NCBI GenBank assembly: GCA_026214975.1
Contig: CM047805.1
Location: 108,805,845 to 108,869,844, forward strand
Reading direction: 5' to 3'
DNA length: 64,000 bases
Source: Gentiana macrophylla
Lineage: Eukaryota; Streptophyta; Magnoliopsida; Gentianales; Gentianaceae
The stretch's first letter is position 1. The number at the start of each line of letters is the position of its first letter. The position numbers and the translations under genes are program-made. Positions 11,445-22,559 of the stretch are shown in pieces. The notes beneath the pieces were generated by a model, which was not told where the DNA came from, searched no databases, and was given only the letters and a program-made list of their open reading frames with translations.

Positions 11445-11680
11445 CTAAGTTTTTCTTGGTGTTGCATATCAAGGAGGCTCGTGTGTCAAGAAGGGTGTCC
11501 ACCAACCGCCGTTTGGAGAACACATCGGAAGATCTTGGCTTCTCTTCCTACTATTGGTAACATGATCTTAACCCCCTTGTAGTTGTTAAATCCTTTAATT
11601 ATGTATTGTAATATATAAATCGTGATCCATCCGCTGCGTGTAGATCTAATTTGTTTAGATCTAAAAACCTGCATCCTTCA
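11445..11680 (+). repeat. Family A 5' LTR, 3' remnant
   Basis: Only the last 236 bp of the LTR remain, from CTAAGTTTTTC to CATCCTTCA. The first 1.48 kb are missing, and unrelated A-rich DNA precedes it, so the outer 5' boundary and target duplication are lost. Confidence 0.9.
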
Positions 11681-11682
11681 TG

Positions 11683-11700
11683 TGGTATCAGAGACAGGTT
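11683..11700 (+). promoter_or_regulatory. Primer-binding site, family A
   Basis: TGGTATCAGAGACAGGTT begins two bases after the LTR end and matches the Met-tRNA site (TGGTATCAGAGC) with one change. Confidence 0.88.
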
Positions 11701-13352
11701 CCACGATTTATGTAGATATAATCATAAATAAACGATTTAAAGGAGTGGAATTGCATGTTGTTTTATGCATTGATAATGATTAATTGCTATGGTTGAAGAG
11801 ATGGATTGTGGGTTGGCACTGTTTACCCGTTGGATCTATTGTAAACTCATTTAAACGAAGAAAATTCGTTCATATGAGTATAGGAAATTATGTAATTTAT
11901 TTGTTGTTGCAATTTTAATTTCCTGAAAGTAGATCTGTTTAGTAGCTGTTTAGTTTTTTTCGTTTTTCCCGTTGATCGAACTGTTGAAACGACGATCCCT
12001 CCGGTCAGAATCAAGATTAAAAGTTGAAGCACAAGCCATCCAAATTTTGGGTCGATCGGAGTCCGTCTCAAAATCCGTTCGTTGCAATGAAGTTGCTGCT
12101 GTAACAGAAAACGCAGGATTCACAGAAACCCTAGCTGTGACTTCTTCAAATTTCTGGAAGAGTTTTGACCGTTGAAACGTAAATCCGACCGGTCATATTG
12201 ATAAACGTGGACTCATTGACGAGGCATAAAAATTTCAGGTTGATCGGGTTTCATCTCGATTCGCGATCGGCCTCGGGAAGTCACTGATGTGCTGCTGCAA
12301 GAGACAGATTCAGCAGCAAGTTGGACGGCTCACTGGAGAAAATTGACACGTCAAAACTCCGATCCAACCGTCCATTTTCAAGCCCGATGAGTGAAGAACA
12401 GATCTGGAAAGTTTCGTTGCGATCCGAGTTTGTTTGGTTTCCTGAACATCGAAGAGTTTGAACAGCTGCAGATTTTGTTAGAAAATAGTAAACCCTAATT
12501 AGGGTTTTGGTTATTTATTTTCTAATAGATTAGATACGGGGGTGCCAACGGTCCATCTCGATGTTTATTTTCTGCACTAGTATACATGTTTAGATTGTAT
12601 ATGTAGAACCGGAAAATTGTCATGACATGCATCATATCATGAATTCCACTCCATATGCATACATGTAGAAATTAATTCGAGGAATTAGTTAGGCATGTAT
12701 AGAACACGCAATTAGTTTTAATTAATTGTTTGATATTAATTAGAAACTAATTAGGGTAAAAACCGAGGAACACGGGTTTTTTCAATCGTCGAGGTTGGGT
12801 GATGGATTCTCGGTGAATCCCACTCTGCGAAAGCATGGGGAGTAAAATCCCGAAACCTCGTGGTTAAGGTATTGGATTCTCGGTGAATTCCACCTTACCT
12901 AGACGAGATTACGTTTTTGTTCCGTAGTGTCTACGTGAAAGTTTGATGTTTAAGGATTGGATTATCACGGGCATACATGATTAACCACGGTTGGGTGGTC
13001 AACAGTAGCTACGGCTCGATCGACTTCACCCTCCAAGTGTGGCGTTTGCACGGGGGTCTGGCAAGGCTGAGCCATCCGAAGAGCCACTACGGCTCAACGG
13101 AGCTCCCCTAGTATTGACCCGTCCGACGGCCACATATGTTCCAACAAATAGGTCGGGTGGGCTAGCCCACGTAACCGACAACATTCGGGTCTATGATTTA
13201 TTGTTCCTTAATGTAACATCAAGTCCAAAAACGTGATCAGTAAACCCACCACTTTTTCAAAATATTGAGTTGGAGCGGGAGAGGCGACAGCCGACCCCAC
13301 GGCTCTACTGTTGACACAAGCAACGTGAGAGAATGGTGACGCCTCGTGCCGG
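11701..13352 (+). other. Family A leader, non-coding
   Basis: About 1.65 kb without a protein-like frame. It contains an imperfect direct repeat: 12788-12821 and 12856-12888 share GGATTCTCGGTGAA and flanking bases. The first copy also matches the leader of family B on the other strand (52768-52800). The sequence ends at the left CCTGG duplication (13353-13357) of the G2 insertion. Confidence 0.65.
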
Positions 13353-13357
13353 CCTGG

Positions 13358-14880
13358 TGTCTCGGGTTTTATCTAAGGAAAACAACAAGTAATAAAATTT
13401 ATAACCCGGTATACCCCAAGTGTAGGGATCGTAGTAAAGTGATTATACCGGGTCGATCTCGTGGAACCGGCGGTTGTGATTCCTAGTTTTTATTTATCTA
13501 ACTATGTCACGATTATTAAACTAAAAAAGAAGAGAAAATAAACTAACAAGAATGTAAAGTGGACGGAAGAACAAGTTCTAAAGCCAGGGGAAACAGGTTG
13601 CGAACCAATTAACTAAACTAAATCTAAACCTAATTATGCAATAAATCTAACTAAGCTAAACAATTCAAATTCAAGGGATTAAATCAAGTTATAACGAACG
13701 AACAAGCAATTGATCCACCTATCCTATCAACATTCAATTCTAATTCGGATTACTTCGTGATCTCTACTCAAGTCGTGATTCACCTAATCGAAGGCATAAA
13801 CTCCTACTCTCGTAGACAAGTTCGTTTTCTAATCTTTTATCTTTCGATGTTAAAGATTACGTCTTTCCAACCTAGGCGTGAAATCTTTCGATTTCTAATC
13901 TAGAAAATCAATCTAATAACTTTCGTTTTATTTAGATCAAAGATCCAATCTTTTATCATGGTGATCTAAGGTTGACACGACTCTCATCATATAAACAATC
14001 ATCAAAGCAAGCATCTTTCGATTAAACATGCAATAAAATATACAAAACATGATAAAAGAAACGAGCTTGAAATAGAACTCACAAAATAATCACGAACGAG
14101 AAATCAACTGTTGAATTGGACGGCTTCACAATGCTTGTTCAAGAGGATTTAGCCTCTTAGCATCTTCTTGACAACTCGAATTGATGAATAAAAGTACATG
14201 AAATTATCTAATCTAATCTAGAAGTTTAAGTGCATAAAACTAGAGAAAAACTGAAGGAAAAACGCAGCCAAGCTGCCCCTAGGGTTTAGGGTTCGAATAA
14301 TGTGTCATTAGGGCAAAGATCACGCTGTTTTTATAGGAAAATCAAGTCGGTTGCTACAGTAACCGCTCCGGACGCTCGTTCATCATCATGGACGCCCGTC
14401 CAGGACCCAGCTCCAGTATTTTGCTCATAACTTCACTTCTAGGGCTCCGAATGAGGTGATTCAACATGTGTTGGAAAGCTATTTCAATCCTCTACAACTT
14501 TCATCAAGACAACTTTCCCTGAAAGTGCCTACAAGTGTGGACAAAATTCCCATGAAGTGCCTGGTTCCGGTTTCTTCAATGATTCTTCACTTAAACATCT
14601 TTCAACTCTTCCATCTTCACGTGATCATCGTTTAAGCTCCTTACTCATCATGCAAACGTACCTAGCAACATGATAGAAACATGCAAAATGTAACATCATA
14701 CGGATGAACATAAAACACCGATAAAATCACGTAAATATCTCGATTTTGTATTTAAACACATTTAAAACTCGTTTACTCAATAATTCGATAAAACCAACAC
14801 TTTTCTATAAAAAGTACTAAAATACCAAGGATATTGTTACGGGAATAACGTCATATAAATCATAAATTTCACCCTTAACA
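13358..14880 (-). repeat. G2 3' LTR
   Basis: 1523 bp; on the plus strand it starts TGTCTCGGG and ends CCCTTAACA. It carries the palindromes GGACGCTCGTTC and GGACGCCCGTCC (14370-14401), followed by a 90-bp module (14425-14515) that also occurs in the LTR at the right edge of the window (63515-63600). Confidence 0.96.
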
Positions 14881-14914
14881 ACTCCCCCACACTTAAACTT
14901 GGCTCGTCCCGAGC
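14881..14914 (-). promoter_or_regulatory. G2 polypurine tract with hairpin
   Basis: On the minus strand the hairpin GCTCG, loop GGA, CGAGC (14914-14902) is followed by CAAGTTTAAGTGTGGGGGAG, which ends at the 3' LTR. It is the plus-strand primer site of the element. Confidence 0.85.
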
Positions 14915-16481
14915 AAAACAAAACAAAATCAAGCTCGAGATAGTATAGACATCTCAACAAATATAACATATATTCAATAACTTAGAAGTTCACCATTATG
15001 TGTGTGCATAGCCATAGAAAACTTCCACTAAATCCAAACTTGAAAAATCAAAGTAAAACTAGCTAATACCCCCTCGTAGAATAGTAATAAATGACACTCA
15101 TAAGATGTACCCTACAAACGTGACATATCCCGAAAAAGAATGATCGAATATATCTAGGGCCTTTCTGAAATACTCAGAGGATAATCCCTACATCATATCT
15201 TTTCGGTTTATCTTTGGGGATAAGATTAACGATAACTAAGTCCTTATATTCAATTTAAGTAACGATATCTTAGTCGTTTTAACTTATTCACTTTAAACAC
15301 ACATTAGGATGAGCTATTGCCCTCATAGCAGAATAGGACATTTCGAGATAATCCCCTACCTTACTCCAATCATAAGGCAGCTTCTTCTAACTGTCGTGAG
15401 CTTTTAGTCATCATGGTGGTATAGGACATACGTGGTACACCCTACCTCACTCAAATCATCGACTAGCTTTCGACACACACGATTAATTCATTAATTCAAC
15501 TTTTTCACTTTGACAATAGCTACGTTTTACTTATCACATTCAAACTTCTAGATATTCACAGTATAACATACTCGGAACTAAATACAAACTATCATAAGTC
15601 TCACAATACATACGTAGCACTAAGCACATGACTTACAAGATAATCAAAAATCACTAATCCAAACGGGGTAATAACTCTATAAAATAGCTCATCGTCACTA
15701 TGGCTCGTGAAAAATAGTGTCAGGTGAAACAACTAACTTACCAAACATATGATATATAGCATAGATGACTATCGAAAACAAAGAACATTAACATGTATTG
15801 CCTACTCGGGACAAAACAAAAACAAAACGTGGAAATTTTAAAATTCACTCATTTTTTCATAAAAACATCATGTATTAAGCAAATGGTAGATACATAACGA
15901 TCATTCCTCCCCACACTTAAACTACAACATGTCCTCATGTTGTGCAAAATAAAAGAAAATAGAACTTAGCTGATTGTCTTCCGAAGGAGCAACTACGGAA
16001 TGATGCATCATCACCCAGAATGCTCGAGGATATCAGAGATTGTGGACCATCCACGTAAAAACTGATATCGTCTAAAACTCACAAAAGCTAATGCAAATAC
16101 CACGCACACTTGAAAAACAAAGAAATACCTCGGGAAACAAGGGATTATACCATATCATAGAGTAGAGATAAACAAAGAGAAATCGAGATGGAACAATATC
16201 CACAATGATCTCTCAATAAAAACAAAGCAAATTCCATTCAAAACACCAACTCAAGCAGAAAAACTTCAATTACAAAAACTAAGAAACGATAAAATCCGAG
16301 CCTACGAGAAACCGATGATGAGTCGAAAATAAAAACTAGAAAATAAACAAAAACAAAAGAAAAATAATGGATATCTAGGAAGCCTCCTAGTAGCGCTAAT
16401 GATTAATGTCGTTAGCTCGATTACGATTGAAGCTCACTGGATCAAGGCCATTTGACTTTTTCTACCCGACCACTACCTCGT
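14915..16481 (-). other. G2 3' untranslated tail
   Basis: About 1.57 kb of A-rich non-coding DNA between integrase and the purine tract. No ORF of note. It contains a second hairpin and purine tract (15906-15943). Confidence 0.7.
15906..15943 (-). other. Second hairpin and purine tract in G2
   Basis: On the minus strand ACAACATG, loop AGGA, CATGTTGT (15943-15924) gives a perfect 8-bp stem. It is followed by a purine-rich TTTAAGTGTGGGGAG like the real polypurine tract 1 kb downstream. It may be a central-type second primer site or a relic; the function is unproven. Confidence 0.7.
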
Positions 16482-17150
16482 TTAAGCTCCGGTCCGTAGT
16501 GTGGTCTGCAGAAACAAAGATTTAACACATGGGGTTAAATCCTTTATAGCTCGCCATATACGTGTAATCTTCCCCATGGTCGATTTCTTCTTCTTTTGAT
16601 GGCGTTTCAACTTTTGCTCCCTTTCATACTCTTCCATGTCCCAACTACCAGCTAGAACTTCTTCTGATTTATCACAACCGTCATCCTCAGAAAACAAATC
16701 GGGTGTGCCAATTTTGTGACGAACACCATACTTCTCGAGGACTTTTTCCAAAGGTCGGTTGCAAAAGTGTGTCCCTTCATCACTAATTAAGGCACGTGGA
16801 CATCCAAACCTCACAAAGATATTCTTCTTTAGAAAATTCATGACCGTTTTATGATCATTGCGAGGAGTGGCTATTGCCTCCACCCATTTCGATACATAGT
16901 CTACGCAGACTAAGATGTATTTATTACCACAAGAAGATGGGAATGGACCCATAAAATCGATGCCCCATACATCAAAGACTTCGCATTCTAAGATGGGTTT
17001 CAAAGGCATGTCAAAACGCCTTGTCAGAGTACCGGTTCTTTGGCACCTATCACAAGCTTTACAGAAAGCTTCCGTGTCCTTAAAGATCGCACAAGTAGAA
17101 ACCGGATGGAAGATCTTCGCAACCGCTTTTCCAAGGACCAAAGTGACCAC
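16482..17150 (-). pseudogene. G2 integrase core, C-terminus deleted
   Basis: 222 residues. Part of the zinc-binding region (CKACDRCQ) is at residues 30-37. The core shows GIDFMGPF (Asp about residue 65), [10 protein letters not shown] and LISDEGTHF (Asp about 124). The frame then breaks off the family pattern after YGVRHKIGTP (about residue 150), just where the HPQ...GQVE segment with the third catalytic residue should follow. The remaining 70 residues are Lys/Glu-rich and unlike integrase. The simplest reading is an internal deletion that removed the catalytic Glu and the C-terminal domain. Confidence 0.88.
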
Positions 17151-17578
17151 TGTGGGTCCACTATGGCATTTTCGATTATATCGCGTTGCTCAGATTCAGG
17201 AACACACCTCCTTAGCAAACCATCTTTACAGATTTTGAAGAGGTAAGGTTCATCCCAAACGAAAGATTTCATATCAGAGAAGAACTTCTTCTTCTCTTGA
17301 TAAGACATTTCAGGGTCAAGATAACGGGCATGAAGGTAGTTTACAATGGAAGAATACCATGGAACATCAGGAGCGCAACCATCGATAAGCATGATGTTTT
17401 CTAGAGGAAAGTAAAGATCTATATCATCAGGATCACCCTTTTCCTCACTTAACATCCTAGAAATATGATCCGCCACTACGTTTTCACTGCCCTTTTTGTC
17501 TTTAATTTGAACGTCAAACTCTTGTAGTGGTCGGTATTCAACGCAGATAGAGTGCGGTTTTGCATCTTTCTTAGTCAT
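17024..17578 (-). pseudogene. G2 RNase H end and integrase zinc-binding start
   Basis: Residues 15-45 read LQEFDVQIKDKKGSENVVAD, the standard end of gypsy RNase H, followed by a linker and the start of integrase (FKICKDGLLRRCVPESE). The frame then shifts near 17150 into the integrase frame, so one or two bases have been lost or gained here. The upstream part of RNase H (17580-17966) is in other frames; a TDHAAY motif precedes 17578. Confidence 0.88.
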
Positions 17579-17966
17579 CGGATCGCATAAGCGGCGTGAT
17601 CAGTCCACACAATCACTTGAGCACCTAACAAGTAACTACGGAACTTGTCCATAGCAAAACTACGCCAACAATTCCTTTTCGGTGGTAGTATAGTTAAATT
17701 GCGCGGTTCAACGTGTGGTGGCATAATAAATAGTGGAACTTTCCTTTAAACTTTTGCCTAAAAGCGCACCAACCGCATAGTTGGATGCATTGCACATAAG
17801 CTCAAAGGTAAATTCGATCTGGCGATATCGTAAGTGGAGCGGATATTAACCGATTCTTGAGCTCCTCAAACGCTTGCTTGCGAGTATCATCAAAAGCGAA
17901 TGTAACGTCTTCCTTAAGTAAGGTAGACAGGGGCTTGGCGATCTTTGAAAAGTCTGAATGAATCTC

Positions 17967-18986
17967 CTATAGAAAGCCGACATGTCCGAGAAAACCTCTG
18001 ACTTCGCGAACACTCTTAGGATAACTCATCTTTTCGATAGCTTCCACCTTGGCCCTATCTACCTCAATACCTTTGGCGGACACTTTGTGGCCAAGAACTA
18101 TTCCTTCATCTACCATAAAATGGCATTTCTCCCAATTTAGCACCAAGTTCTTTTCCACACTCCTAGATAACACCTGATCAAGATTATCGAGGCAATCATC
18201 GAAGGATTGACCAAAGACCGAAAAGTCGTCCATGAAAATCTCCATACACTTTTCAACTAGCCCGTCAAAGATAGCCATCATACACCTTTGAAAGGTGGCT
18301 GGGGCATTACAGAGACCAAATGGCATCCGCCTATAAGCGAATGTACCATACGGGCAGGTGAAAGTGGTCTTCTCTTGGTCAATAGGATCAATGGGTATCT
18401 GGAAGTATCCTGAATATCCATCCAGGAAACAGTAGAATGCGTGCCCCGCCAGACGCTCAAGTATCTGGTCAATGAAAGGAAGGGGGAAATGATCTTTCAT
18501 TGTGACCTCATTGAGTTTTCTATAGTCAATACACACTCTATAGCCTGTAACGAGCCTCAACGCTATCTCTTCTCCCTTCTCATTCTTCTCAATAGTAATT
18601 CCACCCTTTTTGGGAACTACTTGAGTCGGGGAAACCCACTCGCTGTCAGCAATGGCGTAAATGATACCCATATCTAGAAGCTTAATGATCTCCTTCTTGA
18701 CTACTTCTTGCATGTGAGGGTTAAGCCTCCTTTGGGGCTGTCTTACACATTTAGCACCCTCACTAGTCTTGATCTTGTGCATGCAGATGTCAGGAGATAT
18801 TCCTCGGATATCTCCCACCTGCCATCCAAAGGCTTTTTCGTTTTTTCGCAAGACGTTTAACAATTTCAGCTCTTCTATTCGAGATAGCTTGGCAGATATG
18901 ATCAAGGGAAGCTTGTCACCTTCACGTAGGAACACATACTTAAGATGTTTAGGCAATGGCTTGTAACTAGATCTGAGGGGGATCAT
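17967..18986 (-). CDS. G2 reverse transcriptase domain, open frame
   Basis: The best preserved coding part of the window: 339 residues without a stop. The typical gypsy reverse transcriptase blocks are in order: YAIADSEWVSPTQVVPKKGG (about 110-129), VCIDYRKLN (151-159), FLDGYSGYFQI (187-197), RMPFGLCNAPATFQ (220-233), the catalytic FMDDF (251-255), LGHKVSAKGIEVD and REVRGFLGH near the end. It copies element RNA into DNA within Gag particles. It is part of a polyprotein, not a separate gene; the neighbouring domains are frameshifted, so the protein is probably not made as a whole. Confidence 0.93.
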   Translation of the reverse strand: MIPLRSSYKPLPKHLKYVFLREGDKLPLIISAKLSRIEELKLLNVLRKNEKAFGWQVGDIRGISPDICMHKIKTSEGAKCVRQPQRRLNPHMQEVVKKEIIKLLDMGIIYAIADSEWVSPTQVVPKKGGITIEKNEKGEEIALRLVTGYRVCIDYRKLNEVTMKDHFPLPFIDQILERLAGHAFYCFLDGYSGYFQIPIDPIDQEKTTFTCPYGTFAYRRMPFGLCNAPATFQRCMMAIFDGLVEKCMEIFMDDFSVFGQSFDDCLDNLDQVLSRSVEKNLVLNWEKCHFMVDEGIVLGHKVSAKGIEVDRAKVEAIEKMSYPKSVREVRGFLGHVGFL

Positions 18987-19018
18987 CTAAACTCGATTTA
19001 AGCCCTCCACTTTTCAAC

Positions 19019-19733
19019 TCAAAGATCGCTGAGCTTACTTAGTGGCTCCACTGCCAAAGCTTCTTCTCTTAATAACTCATCCTCAAAGTCAGCTGCTAAT
19101 TGATCTAGATTAACCAAACCATGACTATTCAAATTATCGATCAATCGCTCATATTCCACTTCCACAGCCTTGACTTGCTCGTCCATACAGTCATTGAAGT
19201 CATTAAATGACTCCTCAATGGAAAAGCCGGTTGGAGAACCAGAGGGTACTAGAATGGATTTAGAGACACTATAGCTCACCTCTTGGTCACCAACTCGAAT
19301 AGTCACTTGCCCACCATCGCAATCGATGAGGGCTCTAGCTGTGGATAGGAAAGGTCTCCCAAGAATCAGGGGGACTTTCTCATCTTTTCCCATATCTAAG
19401 ACGTACCAATCAACAGGAAAGGTAAATCTATCGATCTGGACTAAAATGTCTTTCAGAATCCCTGAAGCTTTCTTAGAAGATCTATCGTGAACCGAAGGTT
19501 CATGGAAGTGGGTTCTAGAAGACTTTGTAAACCCATTTGCTCACACATGAGACAATGGCATCGGTGATGGATGCACCCAAGTCACATAAAGAATTTGGAA
19601 AGACTAAGCCTCCCATCCGCAATGTGAGCACGAATTTTTCGGGGTCACCTCTTTTGATTGGTAAGTCCGGATAATTGATCATTGAACAATCCTCACCAAT
19701 TGCCTGATCCATTTTCGCTAACTTCTTCTTCAA
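19019..19733 (-). pseudogene. G2 protease region
   Basis: Two frames. The upstream one (19733-19515) has the aspartic protease active site in FPNSLCDLGASI (Asp-Leu-Gly-Ala-Ser). The downstream one (19393-19019) has VPLILGRPFLSTARALID, the conserved flap and C-terminal part of gypsy proteases, and then an acidic linker to reverse transcriptase. A frameshift separates the two pieces near 19450. Confidence 0.88.
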
Positions 19734-19739
19734 GAAACA

Positions 19740-21890
19740 ACATCCTTGATGAATTTAGTATACTTAGGCATTTCAACCAAAACTTCTGAGAGTGGAAGAT
19801 TAACCTGAGTATTTTTCAGCAAATTAAGCACTTTTTCATATTTCTTAACTTCACTCAAGGGAATGTCGCTTCTCTCCTAGGTGGAAATGGAAGCTTCTTC
19901 AACTCACTCTCGAAAATACTTTCTTTGAGGAAGCAATGTGACTTTGTCTTCCATGTCCTTCCACCTTACAACTTTTTCAGACTTTTTATTAGTCGGGGAT
20001 CACCTCCTCGACTTTCACTTGATTCTTCATTCCTCGGGGAACAACCACCGAGGACTTACAACTTCTTCACCTCCTGGGGATCAGCCACTGAGTCTTTTCT
20101 TGCGAGCGGGGAACGTAGATGCTCAACTTCCCCTCCCGCCTTATCATGGCGGGAGGGGCTAGTGGTTTCCCTGGTGAGAGAGGACCACTCGATTGAGCAC
20201 CGCTTCTAAGATTCATTGCACCGCCTCTGGTATGCCATAAGGAATCGAAGGAACTAGGTCGATTGCTTTGGCCACAATTGAAATCGATTTGGGTTACTAG
20301 GCCACCTTCGGATTTTTCTCCATAAAGCCCGGGCAACCGCTTCACGATGGTCTAAGCTTGCTTTGGTCACCCATCCGCTTCTCAAGGTTCTTGATTGTGC
20401 TCATCAACATTTGGATATTATTAATTTGCTCCTCTGGAAGTTATTGTTCGCTCCTTGACTCCTTCCGATAGGAGTCCAATCTAGCTTCAAGATCATCGAC
20501 GAGAGGGCCTTGAGAGTTCGAATGTTTTGAGAGAAAGGTTGGCTAGACCGACTTTGAAATGCGGGATTTGGATTGTTAGGCCAACTTTGATTTAACCCTT
20601 GATTTAATTGGAGGAATTCAAGCTCGGGTTACGATTAAAATTAGGGTTTCGATTGAGATTCGAGTTTTGATTGAAGCTTTGACGGAAACCACGATTTTGA
20701 AAATTGCCCTGCCAGAGAATTGATTTCCAAACCTCGATTCGGCTGGCCATTGAAGGCATTGATCTCTGCGTTGTCAATCATAGGATAGAAACGAGCGGTG
20801 TGCCCATATCGTCACATACTTGGCATGCGACTTGATTATCGCCCATGATTCTCGACAAGATTGACTTGATAAGAGCAGGGAATTGAATTGACACCGCCAA
20901 CCATATGGGCGATCGAGAGCAATTCGCAAAGATCTAACTTGAGAGTTCAGTAGAAATGAAGGAGTCCGATAACTCGGATTTGGAGATGTCGTGAGAGTAG
21001 CCAAATTTCTTTGTTTCAAAGATGGCGATTTCATTTGCATTTTCACCTCCTCGATCCTAGGAGGAGGAGGTGGTGCTCAACGACTTGAAATGAGGGGGCA
21101 TAATTATATTTGGCAATGTCTTGAACAATACCCACCCTCTGAGGCGTTTTCCTCAGAATGCCCCACTGATGAACTATTGACCATGCCATTGGTGAGCTCG
21201 GTCAACCCACTGAAAAAAGTATTGACTTGCCTCTGCAAGTCTAACCCATGGTGGGGCATTTACGAAGAAGAGCCTTAAATCTCTTCCATGCCTCAAAGAA
21301 TGATTCATTTCCGTTTGATAAAATTGTATATTTCCCTTAAACACTTGGTTTGTCTTGGCGGTGGAAAGTATTGGCTTAAAATTCTTTTTCCAATGCAGCC
21401 CAAGTGGTAATGGATTCTCGAGGAGAGAGCTATACCACTCTTTAGCTTCTCCTTCAAAGAGAACGGAAAGCTTGATGTAAGTTTAATCGCATCCTCACTC
21501 ACACCTTGAATGCGTGTCGCGTACCACATATCTCCGTAAATGTGTACGTGTGTGTGAGGATTTTCAGAAGGGGACCCGTGAAACATTGATGCATGCTGCA
21601 TCATCTGAATGAGACCGGGTTTGAGTTCGAAGGTCTGTGCCGTAATGGCTAGTAAGACGATAGCCGGGTTGACAATTAATGGCACCAGGCATAGCGTAGT
21701 CTGCCAATGTACGTCTATCTTCAGCAGCCATAATTACAGTTTCTTCGATTTCCCTTCTTAAAGATTGCTCAAACTCTTGATCTTCTGCGTTTTCTTCGTC
21801 AAAACGAAGTCTTCGCCTATTGGGTCGGACTATGGTCCGCTCGAGGTCAGGGGAGTAAAGTAATGGCCCCTTGTCACTACGAGTTTGCAT
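19740..21890 (-). pseudogene. G2 gag, frameshifted
   Basis: Gag starts at 21890 with MQTRSDKGPLLYSPDLER and contains MAAEDRRTLADYAMPG, a typical Athila gag phrase. The capsid part continues in other frames (FELKPGLIQMMQHASMFHG, then LSQYFPPPRQTK near 21330). A zinc-knuckle-like CQVCDDMGHTARFYP lies near 20800, with the final Cys replaced by Phe. GAMNLRSGAQSSGP near 20210 is the usual gag-protease junction phrase. At least three frameshifts are needed to join these pieces. Confidence 0.88.
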
Positions 21891-22536
21891 AAACCGAACC
21901 CAAAAATCAAGTTGAGATGAACCTAAATATGAGGAAATAAAATCTAAAACTAAGAATTCAAAACCTAAACTAAGAAAAGGAAACCTAAGAACTTAAAATC
22001 TAACTAAAAGATTAAAAACCTAATTCTAAGATCAAAAACCTAAATAAAAGACAAGAAAAGAGAAGAACAAGAGTAAGAAAGAAAGAGGAACAAACGGGCG
22101 CCCACATATGCGAACGAAGCGTTTGTCCAGAGTTTTGATGAACAGGCGTTCAAAATCGAACGCTCGTCCGGTCTTTCAGAATGTCCTTGGACGGGCGTCC
22201 AAAATGATGAACGCTCGTCTAAGGGTCGAAATTGATACAGAATTGAAATTTTTACAGTGGACGGGCGTCCAAAATCTTAAACGCTCGTCCAGATGTAAAA
22301 AGATCAAAAACAAAGCAGAAAAGAAGGGGGATTAAGAAGAGAAAGAAGAAAGAACTAATCACAAAACTCAAACCTTTAAAACCATAAAAATCTAAACCAA
22401 AAACCTAACAAAGGAAACCCTAACTAACCTAATATCTAAAGGTTAATCTAACTAACAACCTAAAAACAGAAAATAAAACAAAACAACAACAGAAACGAAA
22501 AACAACAAAAACAAAAACTAGGCAAACCGTCCGGTT
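21891..22536 (-). other. G2 leader with palindromic motif copies
   Basis: A-rich leader between primer site and gag. Three copies of a 30-32-bp motif (22140-22169, 22189-22220, 22259-22290) combine the palindrome GGACGGGCGTCC with AACGCTCGTCC. The same motif occurs once in each LTR in the opposite orientation. Confidence 0.8.
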
Positions 22537-22553
22537 CCCCGGCAACGGCGCCA
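22537..22553 (-). promoter_or_regulatory. G2 primer-binding site, tRNA-Asp
   Basis: TGGCGCCGTTGCCGGGG on the minus strand, complementary to the last 17 bases of plant tRNA-Asp including CCA. It lies six bases inside the 5' LTR. tRNA-Asp priming is common in Athila elements. Confidence 0.92.
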
Positions 22554-22559
22554 AAAACT

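Noticed and set aside
19925..20209. Plus-strand ORFs opposite G2 gag
   Set aside because: Complementary to the gag-protease linker, which has the family motif LRSG on the minus strand.
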